From the NCBI RefSeq assembly GCF_015182285.1, contig NZ_PRDM01000001.1, positions 62,001 to 126,000 on the forward strand: a DNA stretch of 64,000 nt, read 5' to 3'. Position 1 is the stretch's first letter. Every line of letters starts with the position of its first letter. The stretch is from Flavobacterium hungaricum. Its GTDB lineage: Bacteria > Bacteroidota > Bacteroidia > Flavobacteriales > Flavobacteriaceae. The position numbers were made by a program, and so were the translations under genes. This document shows, in pieces, positions 35,901-42,079 of the stretch. The notes under the pieces are model-generated. The model made no database searches, was not told the DNA's origin, and saw nothing but the letters and a program-made list of their open reading frames with translations.

Positions 35901-37990
35901 AAGCTGGACAATTAACTTATGATCCAAGCGGTTCATTCACAGGAAATGATTCATTTACTTTTAAAGCGACTGATGATTTAGGATTAGATTCTGCACCAGC
36001 AGCAATTACAATTGTAGTTGGAAATAATGCACCAACAGCAAATGATGATACTAATACTGGTATTCCATCAAGTGCAGCGGCAACAGCAATCAATGCTTTA
36101 ACAGCAACTGATACAGACGGAACAGTTGTTAATTATATTGTACTAACATTACCTTCTCACGGAGTTTTAGCATTAGCTGGAAATCCAATAGCGGTGAACC
36201 AAATCCTGACTCCAACAGAAGCAGGAATGCTGACTTACGATCCAAGCGGGGCGTTTTCAGGAAACGATTCGTTTACTTTTACAGCAACAGATAATAATGG
36301 AGCTGTAGATGCGACGCCAGCAACAATAACAATCCCGGTTGTTAAAAGAGCGCTTGTTGCACTAAAAGACGAAATAGGATCAGTTGTTGGGATTAATGAA
36401 GTGGTTAAAGTAGTCAATGTTTTAAACAACGATACATTAGACAACAATCCGTTAGTAATTTCAGATGTTAATTTGAATGTGACAACTCCAGATCCAAATA
36501 ATGTAATAACACTGCAGCCAGACGGAACAGTAGAATTGATTCCTAACGCGCCGGCAGGAACCTACACTTTAACGTATGAAATCTGCGAAAAAGCCAATTC
36601 AGGAAACTGTACTACTGCAAGCGTATCCGTTACAGTAGTGGCTCCAACCATGACGATCAATGCAGAAAGTTATTGTTCTAATAATGCTGCTTATGTTGCA
36701 TACAGCGTAAAGGCAGACAACTTTACACCAACAACTTTAGTAACAATCAATTGGATTGACAGTGCTAATAGAGTAGTGGCAACACAAACCAACATGCCGT
36801 TAAGCGGTAACGTATTATGGCCGGGAACAATAGTTGACGGAAACAATCGTCCGACAGATTGGCCAGGTTGGGTATTAACAAACGGACAATGGTCAGAAGG
36901 TGCCGATGGATTTGAATTGACAAGACCAGCAGTAACCATGCAGTTTACCTTAAATCCGACACAATCGGTAACGGTAAATTATCCAGCAGCGGCTTCGGGT
37001 TGTAATGCAAAACCTCAATTCGGAATCGAAGCAGGAAATGATGATGATATTGCAAGAGCAGACGGAATCAACGGTTCATTAGAAGTAATCAATGTTTTAG
37101 ACAATGATAAATTAAATGGTGTTCCGGTTCATCCAGAAGATGTTATTCTAACAGGAAACAATTTCCCTGCAGGAATCTCTTTAAATACCGACGGAACGAT
37201 TGATGTTGCGCCAGGAACAAAAGGAGGAAGCCATACTTTGACGTATCAGATCTGCGAAAAAGCAAACAGCAACAACTGCAGCACCGCAACAGTTGAGATT
37301 TTTGTTGAAGTACCAGCAATTTCATTAATCATGAAAGTAACTTCTGATGACAATAACCGAAATGGTGCAGTAGAAGCAGGAGAGACTCTGACTTACACTT
37401 TCACGGTAACAAATACAGGAAACGTAGATCTTCAAAACATCACAATTTCTGATCTTTTACCAGGAGTTATTCTGCATGGAGGACCAATTAATTTAGCAGT
37501 GGGAGCAACTGACAGTACAACATTTACGGCAACGTACACGCTTACACAAGCAGATATTAATGCAGGAATGGTCAGCAGTCAGTCAACTGTTACAGCGATT
37601 TCGCAAAGCGGTATTACTGTAGACGACAAATCAGATTCAGAGAATGCAGGAGGAGATAATCCGACGGTAATCGAATTTAACGGCTGCGACATTAAAATCT
37701 TTAACGCAATCTCTCTAAACGGAGACAATATGAACGAGAGATTTTACATCCGCGGTATCGAATGTTATCCAGACAACACCGTTCAGATTTTTAACCGCTG
37801 GGGAGTTCTGGTTTTTGAGAGAGAGCATTACAACAACAATGATGTAGTTTTCAAAGGATACTCAGAAGGAAGAACAACCGTAAAAGAATCAAACGGACTG
37901 CCGGAAGGAACCTATTATTATATTTTGAGATATAAAGACAATCAATCTAAGCCTCGACAAGAAGCTGGATATTTATACTTGACTAAATAA
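26933..37990 (+). CDS. Giant repeat adhesin with T9SS type B sorting domain
   Basis: This 3685-residue surface protein has a signal peptide (about 1-36). An RCC1-like propeller follows at about 60-425 (VWGEKVG, YAWGTRG, VYVWGSN, LYAFGQN), then two DUF11 repeats (about 556-783) and a cadherin-like domain. Next come 21 cadherin-like/tandem-95 repeats of exactly 97 residues (about 887-2923). Two related but divergent repeats, further Ig-like and DUF11 domains follow, and a type B T9SS (gliding-motility-associated) domain occupies about 3583-3685 (CDIKIFNAISLNGDNMNE, EGTYYYILRY). Acidic repeat loops (LLNDTDAE) suggest calcium binding. A PorP/SprF gene lies downstream, the usual partner of type B cargo. 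The layout resembles SprB-type adhesins, but the repeats differ, so no gene name is given. Confidence 0.92.
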   Translation: MSMIKNYFTLNRVLNLQKTIILFFVFFVFSQVSNAQCAIPVQGCSGTNLSNFGADSNNDASSIEYDNFISSFHSTIVRTSDGSLQVWGEKVGNDGTTNVMSPLTINKANFTGLNSGVTVLKAALGSNSTNGTQGIVLATDGLYAWGTRGAVLANSIGTSSTFQKIAIGSNANGLPTGVNPSDVKMMFATYKTLAITTCSGDLWVISQTASVRGNGGTGDALNWYRVTTSETGNPFLTNVVVCRGSLDGLMALKSDGTVYVWGSNVYLGDSNPVIASQTTAARMTLPGSITPKMIGSTCNRDNQRSYYILATNSNLYSLGSNVSKQLGDWTTNERRSWVQPRYTSTTGLVMDNIRWISVQEHDTEYGAINVINTNYNLYAFGQNDNRLLGGGSANSVDPLMPAGVAASDKILAVETGGHTSMIVKACEPRFGYVGHRINGSMGSGPTATTGTENSFNFATANVQICGAESNPVIQPISLGGGPDSKYCIDDPVLLNPTPAGGTLTLVSGPGTLSGNTLTFTGVGTVQVRYTVTTSCGGTTVTNRTFEGVLCPADLEITKVANSSTPSVGNNVIFTITAKNNGLYKATGVTVNDVLPSGYTFVSATPSVGTWTAPNWTVGSLASGASATLQITGTVRATGSYANTATVSGNNPDGTAGNNSATSTPLVQTNLSVTKTVDNTTPNVGSDVTFTITASNAGPSTATGVTVTDNLPSGYTFVSASPSTGTWAAPDWTIGNLANGASTTLTMVARVNATGSYANTASIAGSQSDPTPGNNSGSATPTVNHSPTAVNDPYTVNEDNTVTLTPLSNDSDVDGNTISLVSINGTTLTGSAQSITVSNGTVNISGSGVISFTPTANFNSTTPVSIPYIITDGRLTATANILITVNAVNDAPVANNDGYTVLEGGTLTVTTAAGILSNDTDIDGDSLTAVLVSGPANGTLTLNANGSFTYVHDGSETITDSFTYRANDGTASSNIATVTITVTPVNDAPIAVNDAYTVLEGGTLTVTAANNILLNDTDAEGNTLTAVLVSGPANGSLTLNSNGTFTYVHNGSETTTDSFTYRANDGTASSNIATVTITVTPVNDAPVAVNDAYTVLEGGTLTVTAANNILLNDTDAENNTLTAALVSGPSNGTLTLNANGSFTYVHDGSETTTDSFTYRANDGTASSNIATVTITVTPVNDAPNAVNDAYTVLEGGTLTVTAANNILLNDTDAENNTLTAVLVSGPANGTLTLNSNGTFTYVHDGSETTTDSFTYRANDGTASSNIATVTITVTPVNDAPVAVNDAYTVLEGGTLTVTAANNILLNDTDAENNTLTAVLVSGPANGTLTLNANGSFTYVHDGNETTTDSFTYRANDGTASSNIATVTITVTPVNDAPVAVNDAYTVLEGGTLTVTAANNILLNDTDAENNTLTAVLVSGPANGTLTLNSNGTFTYVHDGSETTTDSFTYKVNDGTIDGNTATVTITVTPVNDAPIAVNDAYTVLEGGTLTVTAANNILLNDTDAEGNTLTAVLVSGPSNGTLTLNSNGTFTYVHDGSETITDSFTYRANDGTASSNIATVTITVTPVNDAPVAVNDAYTVLEGGTLTVTAANNILLNDTDAEGNTLTAVLVSGPSNGTLTLNANGSFTYVHDGSETTTDSFTYKVNDGTVDGNTATVTITVTPVNDAPVAVNDAYTVLEGGTLNVVTASGVLSNDTDAENNTLTAVLVSGPSNGTLTLNANGSFTYVHDGSETTTDSFTYKVNDGTIDGNTATVTITVTPVNDAPVANNDAYTVLEGGTLTVTAANNILLNDTDAEGNTLTAVLVLGPANGTLTLNSDGTFTYVHNGSETTTDSFTYRANDGTASSNIATVTITVTPVNDAPVAVNDAYTVLEGGTLNVVTASGVLSNDTDAENNTLTAVLVSGPSNGTLTLNANGSFTYVHDGSETSTDSFTYKVNDGTVDGNTATVTITVTPVNDAPVANNDAYTVLEGGTLNVVTASGVLSNDTDAENNTLTAVLVSGPANGTLTLNANGTFTYVHDGTETTTDSFTYKVNDGTIDGNTATVTITVTPVNDAPVANNDAYTVLEGGTLNVTAASGVLSNDTDAENNTLTAVLVLGPANGTLTLNSNGSFTYVHDGSETITDSFTYKVNDGTVDGNTATVTITVTPVNDAPVANNDAYTVLEGGTLNVTAVSGVLSNDTDAENNTLTAVLVSGPANGTLTLNANGSFTYVHDGSETTTDSFTYKVNDGTIDGNTATVTITVTPVNDAPVAVNDAYTVLEGGTLNVATASGVLSNDTDAENNTLTAVLVSGPANGTLTLNANGSFTYVHDGSETTTDSFTYKVNDGTVDGNTATVTITVTPVNDAPVAVNDAYTVLEGGTLNVATASGVLSNDTDAENNTLTAVLVSGPSNGILTLNANGSFTYVHDGSETSTDSFTYKVNDGTVDGNTATVTITVTPVNDAPVANNDAYTVLEGGTLNVSAANNILLNDTDAENNTLTAVLVSGPSNGTLTLNANGSFTYVHDGSETTTDSFTYRANDGTASSNTATVTITVTPVNDAPVANNDAYTVLEGGTLTVTAANNILLNDTDAEGNTLTAVLVSGPANGTLTLNANGSFTYVHDGSETITDSFTYKVNDGTVDGNTATVSITVTPVNDAPVAVNDAYTVLEGGTLNVIAASGVLSNDTDAENNTLTAVLVSGPSNGTLTLNANGSFTYVHDGSETTTDSFTYKVNDGTIDGNTATVTITVTPVNDAPIAVNDAYTVLEGGTLNVIAASGVLSNDTDAENNTLTAVLVSGPSNGTLTLNANGSFTYVHDGSETTTDSFTYKVNDGTVDGNTATVTITVTPVNDAPVAVNDAYTVLEGGTLNVTAASGVLLNDTDAENNTLTAVLVSGPSNGTLTLNANGSFTYVHDGSETITDSFTYKVNDGTVDGNTATVTITVTPVNDAPVANNDTNASIPSTANATSINALTATDVDGTIASYTIVTLPAHGTLALNGTAVTVNQILTPAEAGQLTYDPSGSFTGNDSFTFKATDDLGLDSAPAAITIVVGNNAPTANDDTNTGIPSSAAATAINALTATDTDGTVVNYIVLTLPSHGVLALAGNPIAVNQILTPTEAGMLTYDPSGAFSGNDSFTFTATDNNGAVDATPATITIPVVKRALVALKDEIGSVVGINEVVKVVNVLNNDTLDNNPLVISDVNLNVTTPDPNNVITLQPDGTVELIPNAPAGTYTLTYEICEKANSGNCTTASVSVTVVAPTMTINAESYCSNNAAYVAYSVKADNFTPTTLVTINWIDSANRVVATQTNMPLSGNVLWPGTIVDGNNRPTDWPGWVLTNGQWSEGADGFELTRPAVTMQFTLNPTQSVTVNYPAAASGCNAKPQFGIEAGNDDDIARADGINGSLEVINVLDNDKLNGVPVHPEDVILTGNNFPAGISLNTDGTIDVAPGTKGGSHTLTYQICEKANSNNCSTATVEIFVEVPAISLIMKVTSDDNNRNGAVEAGETLTYTFTVTNTGNVDLQNITISDLLPGVILHGGPINLAVGATDSTTFTATYTLTQADINAGMVSSQSTVTAISQSGITVDDKSDSENAGGDNPTVIEFNGCDIKIFNAISLNGDNMNERFYIRGIECYPDNTVQIFNRWGVLVFEREHYNNNDVVFKGYSEGRTTVKESNGLPEGTYYYILRYKDNQSKPRQEAGYLYLTK
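29591..35701 (+). repeat. 21 tandem 291-bp repeats inside the adhesin gene
   Basis: From the first GTAAACGATGCGCCG block (29591) to the same block at 35702 is 6111 bases, exactly 21 x 291. Every unit is therefore the same length (97 residues), beginning VNDAPVA and containing YTVLEGG, FTYVHDGSE and TVTITVTP. Units are mosaics of two N-terminal variants (TVTAANNILLND and NV-ASGVLSND) and two C-terminal variants (RANDGTASSN and KVNDGT-DGN). Confidence 0.95.
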
Positions 37991-38008
37991 TATTTCCCTA
38001 CTAATAAA

Positions 38009-38035
38009 AATGGCTTAGCCATAGGTTAAGCCATT
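38009..38035 (+). terminator. Hairpin between adhesin and PorP/SprF genes
   Basis: AATGGCTTA pairs with TAAGCCATT, extended by three inner pairs with one G-T wobble; ATTTTAAAA follows rather than a strong T-run. It lies between the adhesin stop and the start at 38053. It could be a partial terminator or mRNA-processing site that sets the ratio of adhesin to transporter. Confidence 0.5.
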
Positions 38036-38052
38036 ATTTTAAAACTATAAAA

Positions 38053-38964
38053 ATGAAAAAATTAGCTTTAGTTTTATTGTTTTGTTCTGCAGTAGGTTTC
38101 GCCCAGCAGGATGCACAGTTTACACAATATATGTACAATACCATTAACATAAACCCTGCTTATGCCGGTTCTCGTGGCGTAATGAGTGTTTTTGGATTGT
38201 ATCGTACACAATGGGTAGGACTGGATGGAGCTCCCGAAACAAGCACCATATCAGTAAACACGCCTTTAAATAATAAAAACATCGGATTGGGTTTGTCATT
38301 AGTAAATGATAAAATCGGTCCTACAACAGAGAACAATATCTCGGCAGATTTCTCTTATTCTATTCAAACATCGGCAGCAGCAAAACTGTCTTTTGGTATC
38401 AAAGGATCGGCCAATATTTTTAACCTCGATCCTAATAAACTGACACCAGAACATCAGGGAGATCCGCAGTTTTCAGACTTTAGAAACAAATTTACACCCA
38501 ACGTTGGAGCTGGAGTTTACTGGCATTCAGACAAAGGATATGTTGGTTTGTCGGTTCCTAATTTCATTCAGACCAATCGTTATGACGATAATGATACCGC
38601 TATTTACAAAGAGCTTATCAATTATTATTTGATCGCGGGTTATGTATTCAATTTGGATCGTTACGAAATGATTCAGTTCAAACCAGCAGTTTTAGCCAAA
38701 ATGGTAGACGGTTCACCGCTTCAGGTAGATGTTTCTGCGAATTTCTTGTTTAACGAAAAATTTACTGCGGGAATTTCTTATAGATGGAGTGCAGCTCTAA
38801 GTGCAATGGCTGGTTTTCAAGTTAGCAAAAGCATGTATATCGGATATGCTTATGACCGCGAAACCACCAAATTGAACAATTACAATTCAGGTTCGCACGA
38901 GATCTTTCTGCGTTTTGAGTTCCTGAACAATTACAACCGAATAACATCACCAAGATTCTTCTAA
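38053..38964 (+). CDS. PorP/SprF-family type IX secretion protein
   Basis: The 303-residue protein has a short signal peptide and the family hallmark right after it (QDAQFTQYMYNTININPAYAGSRG). Beta-barrel strands follow to the C-terminus (FLRFEFLN). PorP/SprF proteins are outer-membrane barrels, and family members are needed for export or attachment of type B T9SS cargo such as SprB. It sits directly after the type B adhesin and 2 bases before the OmpA-type gene, so it is very likely the dedicated partner of this adhesin. Confidence 0.9.
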   Translation: MKKLALVLLFCSAVGFAQQDAQFTQYMYNTININPAYAGSRGVMSVFGLYRTQWVGLDGAPETSTISVNTPLNNKNIGLGLSLVNDKIGPTTENNISADFSYSIQTSAAAKLSFGIKGSANIFNLDPNKLTPEHQGDPQFSDFRNKFTPNVGAGVYWHSDKGYVGLSVPNFIQTNRYDDNDTAIYKELINYYLIAGYVFNLDRYEMIQFKPAVLAKMVDGSPLQVDVSANFLFNEKFTAGISYRWSAALSAMAGFQVSKSMYIGYAYDRETTKLNNYNSGSHEIFLRFEFLNNYNRITSPRFF

Positions 38965-38966
38965 TT

Positions 38967-40937
38967 ATGAATTTTAAAAAAATACTATATACGATTTTTT
39001 TGTCTTTCTTCTTTTTTAGCGGAATAGCACAAAAAGCCCTTCTCAAAAAAGCAGAGAAAGAATACAATAATTACGCTTACGCGGATGCTATTGCGATTTA
39101 CGAAAAGCTGGCTTCTAAAGGTTATGAAGACGAAAAAATGTTTCAGAGGCTGGGAAATGCTTATTACTTCAATGCCGAATTAATTCAAGCAGCCGGCTGG
39201 TACCAAAAGCTTTTTGCAGTAAATGCGCAGCAGACACCAGAGTACTATTACAGATATGCACAGTCGCTGAAAACATTGGGCGACTACAAAAAGGCAGATC
39301 AAATGCTGGGTGAATTCAATAAAAAAGCAGCGTCAGACAGCAGAGCTATTTTGTTTGAAAACAACAAAAATTACTTAGAACAAATCAAACTGAATTCTGG
39401 ACGATTTGAAATTACTTCTTCGAACCTGAATTCTGAAAATTCAGACTTTGGAAGCGCATTTTTAGGGACTAATTTAGTTTTTAGTTCAGCAAGACAAATT
39501 GGAAAAAAAGAAGGCAAAACCTTTAAATGGACCAACAAATGGTTTACCAATTTGTACATCGCCGAAATCAAACCCGATGGAAATGCTAAAACAATTAAAC
39601 TTTTAAACAACGAAATCAATTCGAAGTTTAACGAGTCGACACCTGTTTTTACCAAAGACGGAAAAACAATGTACTTTACCCGAAACAACTTTTTGGACGG
39701 AAAAAGAGGAAAAGACCAAAAAAACATTACGCTTTTAAAACTATACAAAGCAGAACTTGTTGACGGAAAATGGGCCAATATTAAAGAACTTCCTTTTAAC
39801 AGCGACAGTTACAGTACCGCGCATCCAGCGTTGAGTGTAGACGAAAAGAAATTGTATTTTGCCTCAGACATGCCGGGAACTTTAGGCGAGTCCGATTTGT
39901 TCAGCGTTGCGATTAATGGCGACGGAAGTTTCGGAAAACCAGAAAATCTAGGAAAAGGCATTAATACCGAAGGAAGAGAAACTTTCCCTTTTATTTCGGG
40001 TGACAACGAATTGTATTTTGCAACCGACGGACGTCCGGGATTGGGCGGATTGGATATTTTTGTATCTAAAATTCTAGACGACGGCACATTTGACCAAGTA
40101 CAGAATATCGGTGAACCCGTAAATACCAAATACGACGATTTCGCTTTTATCATTGACAATGCCAGCCGTAAAGGTTATTTTTCGTCCAACAAAAAAGGAG
40201 GTTCAGGAAATGATGATATTTACAAATTTACAGAAACCAAAAAGTTAGTCTGCGAAAGAACCCTTACAGGAACAATCTTAGACAGCAAAGCCAATGAAGC
40301 CATAGAAGGCGCCAAAGTAACCTTGCTCGACGAAAACAAACAACCTTTGGGAGAAGTAGTAACAGGAGCAGACGGAACGTATAGTTTTAAAGTAAACTGC
40401 AGCAAAAACTATTTTGTTAAAGTAGAAAGAAAACAATATCCGACAAAAGAAAGCCCAGCAGCGATTGCCTACGGATTGGATAATAAATTGGATTTTGTTT
40501 TAGAAAAAGAAAAGATTGCTCTTATTGCCACGCTTCCAATTCAAGAAGTAAAGAAAATTAAAATCGGAACCGATTTAGGAAAACTGCTGAACATTTCGAT
40601 GATTTATTTTGATTTAGGAAAATGGAACATTACCGATGCTGCAGCCGTAGAATTACAGAAAATTCTAGAAGCGATGCAGGAATATCCGAAAATGAGAATC
40701 GATATCCGTTCGCATACCGACAGCCGTTCATCAGCCAAATCAAATTTAGTTTTATCAGACAAAAGAGCCAAATCGATTATGTCATGGCTGATCGAAAAAG
40801 GTATTGCAGCCGACAGACTAAGAGGAAAAGGTTACGGCGAAAGCAAATTGCTGAACAAATGTAAAGACGGCGTAAAATGCTCAGAAGAAGAACATCTTCG
40901 AAACAGACGAAGCGAGTTCTTAATTATCTCGATGTAA
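38967..40937 (+). CDS. OmpA-family protein with TPR and PD40 repeats
   Basis: The 656-residue protein has a signal peptide (to about 21) and TPR-like helices (about 22-135, YADAIAIYEKLASKGY). A PD40/WD40-like beta-propeller follows at about 145-430 (DGKTMYFTRNN, KKLYFASDMPG, NELYFATDGRPGLGGLDIF). A carboxypeptidase-regulatory-like fold covers about 435-510, and a C-terminal OmpA peptidoglycan-binding domain about 540-656 (IYFDLGKWNI, IDIRSHTDSR, LSDKRAKSIMSWL). This domain order is common directly after PorP/SprF genes. It probably ties the outer-membrane export/attachment complex to the cell wall. The 2-base gap implies coupling with the PorP/SprF gene. Confidence 0.9.
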   Translation: MNFKKILYTIFLSFFFFSGIAQKALLKKAEKEYNNYAYADAIAIYEKLASKGYEDEKMFQRLGNAYYFNAELIQAAGWYQKLFAVNAQQTPEYYYRYAQSLKTLGDYKKADQMLGEFNKKAASDSRAILFENNKNYLEQIKLNSGRFEITSSNLNSENSDFGSAFLGTNLVFSSARQIGKKEGKTFKWTNKWFTNLYIAEIKPDGNAKTIKLLNNEINSKFNESTPVFTKDGKTMYFTRNNFLDGKRGKDQKNITLLKLYKAELVDGKWANIKELPFNSDSYSTAHPALSVDEKKLYFASDMPGTLGESDLFSVAINGDGSFGKPENLGKGINTEGRETFPFISGDNELYFATDGRPGLGGLDIFVSKILDDGTFDQVQNIGEPVNTKYDDFAFIIDNASRKGYFSSNKKGGSGNDDIYKFTETKKLVCERTLTGTILDSKANEAIEGAKVTLLDENKQPLGEVVTGADGTYSFKVNCSKNYFVKVERKQYPTKESPAAIAYGLDNKLDFVLEKEKIALIATLPIQEVKKIKIGTDLGKLLNISMIYFDLGKWNITDAAAVELQKILEAMQEYPKMRIDIRSHTDSRSSAKSNLVLSDKRAKSIMSWLIEKGIAADRLRGKGYGESKLLNKCKDGVKCSEEEHLRNRRSEFLIISM

Positions 40938-41231
40938 CAAATTAATGAGTTCGCGTAATAAATTACGACACGCATTTAGCAGATTAGTTATTACGAAAAC
41001 GCGGATAAAAACAGATTTTATTAGATACTATTTTTAAATCCGTATCATTTGTGTTTTGCGAATCTGTTTTAGGAGCGTACTAATTTACACCTAGCGAGTT
41101 AACATTAAAATTTAAAATAAAGATTAGAAGAAATCATAATTCTAATCTAACAATCCCCCAAAAGCCTTCAGGATCAATTTTTGACTCTTGGAGGTTTTTG
41201 TTTTTTTGGAGGTTTGGGATTAATGAAAATT

Positions 41232-41444
41232 CTAAAATTTAAATAATTCTATATAATCTACTTGAAGTGCATCACAGACTTTTTCAAGAGTTGAAAGCGT
41301 TGCATTTGAATTTCCTTTTTCAAGTCTAGACATATTACTTTTCTCAAAACTGCATTTTAAAGCTAGTTCGCGTTGCGAAATATTCTTTTCTGTTCTTATT
41401 TCAAGAATTCGTTTTCCTACTTTTTGTTGTATAGTTTCCTTCAT
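41232..41444 (-). CDS. XRE-family HTH regulator
   Basis: The 70-residue protein is a single helix-turn-helix domain (about 10-66): ILEIRTEKNISQRELALKCSF then KSNMSRLEKGNSNATLSTLEK. It has no extra sensor domain. It is divergent from the gene at 41542, and the 97-base space between the starts holds two inverted repeats that look like its operators. Small regulators of this kind often control neighbouring restriction-modification genes; here the link to hsdM, 635 bases away, is inferred from position. Confidence 0.85.
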   Translation of the reverse strand: MKETIQQKVGKRILEIRTEKNISQRELALKCSFEKSNMSRLEKGNSNATLSTLEKVCDALQVDYIELFKF

Positions 41445-41472
41445 TTTGAATTATCTTTTATGATAATTCAAA
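41445..41472. promoter_or_regulatory. Inverted repeat at the XRE gene start
   Basis: TTTGAATTATC (41445-41455) and its exact complement (41462-41472) flank a 6-base loop. The left arm begins at the base next to the XRE start codon, so a bound regulator could block its own transcription or translation. Confidence 0.6.
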
Positions 41473-41480
41473 TTTTGTTA

Positions 41481-41515
41481 TATATTTGCAAATAAAGGTT
41501 ATCATATATGATAAC
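41481..41515 (+). promoter_or_regulatory. Promoter -7 box and 18-bp operator palindrome
   Basis: TATATTTG (41481-41488) fits the Bacteroidota -7 consensus. GTTATCATATATGATAAC (41498-41515) is a perfect 18-bp palindrome located just downstream, where transcription to the right would begin. It shares the TTATC/GATAA core with the repeat at 41445-41472, which suggests that one regulator, probably the XRE protein, binds both. Confidence 0.6.
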
Positions 41516-41541
41516 TAGTAAAATTGATTAAAATTAAACTC

Positions 41542-41844
41542 ATGGAAACACTACAAAAAGAAACAGTAGCAGAATTATTAGAATTAATGAACAGAGTAAA
41601 TTATTTCGAAACTTTAAAACCTAATAACGATTCGTTTGCCGCAACGCTCAAAATATCTTCTTACGCTGAATTGCAGGTTATGATTTCGGCTTTACTAAAA
41701 GGCAGCATCACCCTGTTACAAACCGAAACTTCTGGAAAAGCTTTTCCCGATGCCATGGTTTTAGTCGAAATGGCTTTACAGCTTCTTCCGAACGATGAAA
41801 TGGAGTTGTTGGATGTGGTTCGTAGGGTGGGTTTAAATTCTTAA
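41542..41844 (+). CDS. Hypothetical 100-residue protein
   Basis: I chose the ATG at 41542; a TTG at 41524 is in frame. The protein has no signal peptide and seems all-helical (VAELLELMNRVNYFETL, YAELQVMISALLKG, MALQLLPNDEMELLDVV). No family is recognised. It is divergent from the XRE regulator and followed by its own terminator, so it is a separate unit from the restriction genes. The shared operators suggest it is the regulator's direct target. Confidence 0.6.
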   Translation: METLQKETVAELLELMNRVNYFETLKPNNDSFAATLKISSYAELQVMISALLKGSITLLQTETSGKAFPDAMVLVEMALQLLPNDEMELLDVVRRVGLNS

Positions 41845-41922
41845 TATTATTTAATTTTAAAGGATTTACTGCCGTGTATGATTGAACATTTTAGTATACT
41901 ATCCTTTAGATTTATTTATAAT

Positions 41923-41952
41923 GAGTTTGTAGTTTACAGACTCTTTTTTTTT
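41923..41952 (+). terminator. Rho-independent terminator
   Basis: GAGTTTGTA pairs with TACAGACTC (9 bp, one G-T wobble) across a 3-base loop, and nine Ts follow. It ends the 41542 transcription unit before hsdM. Confidence 0.75.
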
Positions 41953-42079
41953 GTTTTATAAAATTGTTCTTAAAAGCGTATTTTTTGTAATACTTTACGG
42001 TTTTCCTCTTTTCCCTTCCGTTTATATTCGATATTTTAGCACATTATAAATATCAGATTAATCAAACAATAATTGCTTA

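Noticed and set aside
41150..41215. Possible terminator after the OmpA-family gene
   Set aside because: The arms around AAAGCCTTCAGGATC and GACTCTTGGAGG pair poorly; the structure is too weak to support.
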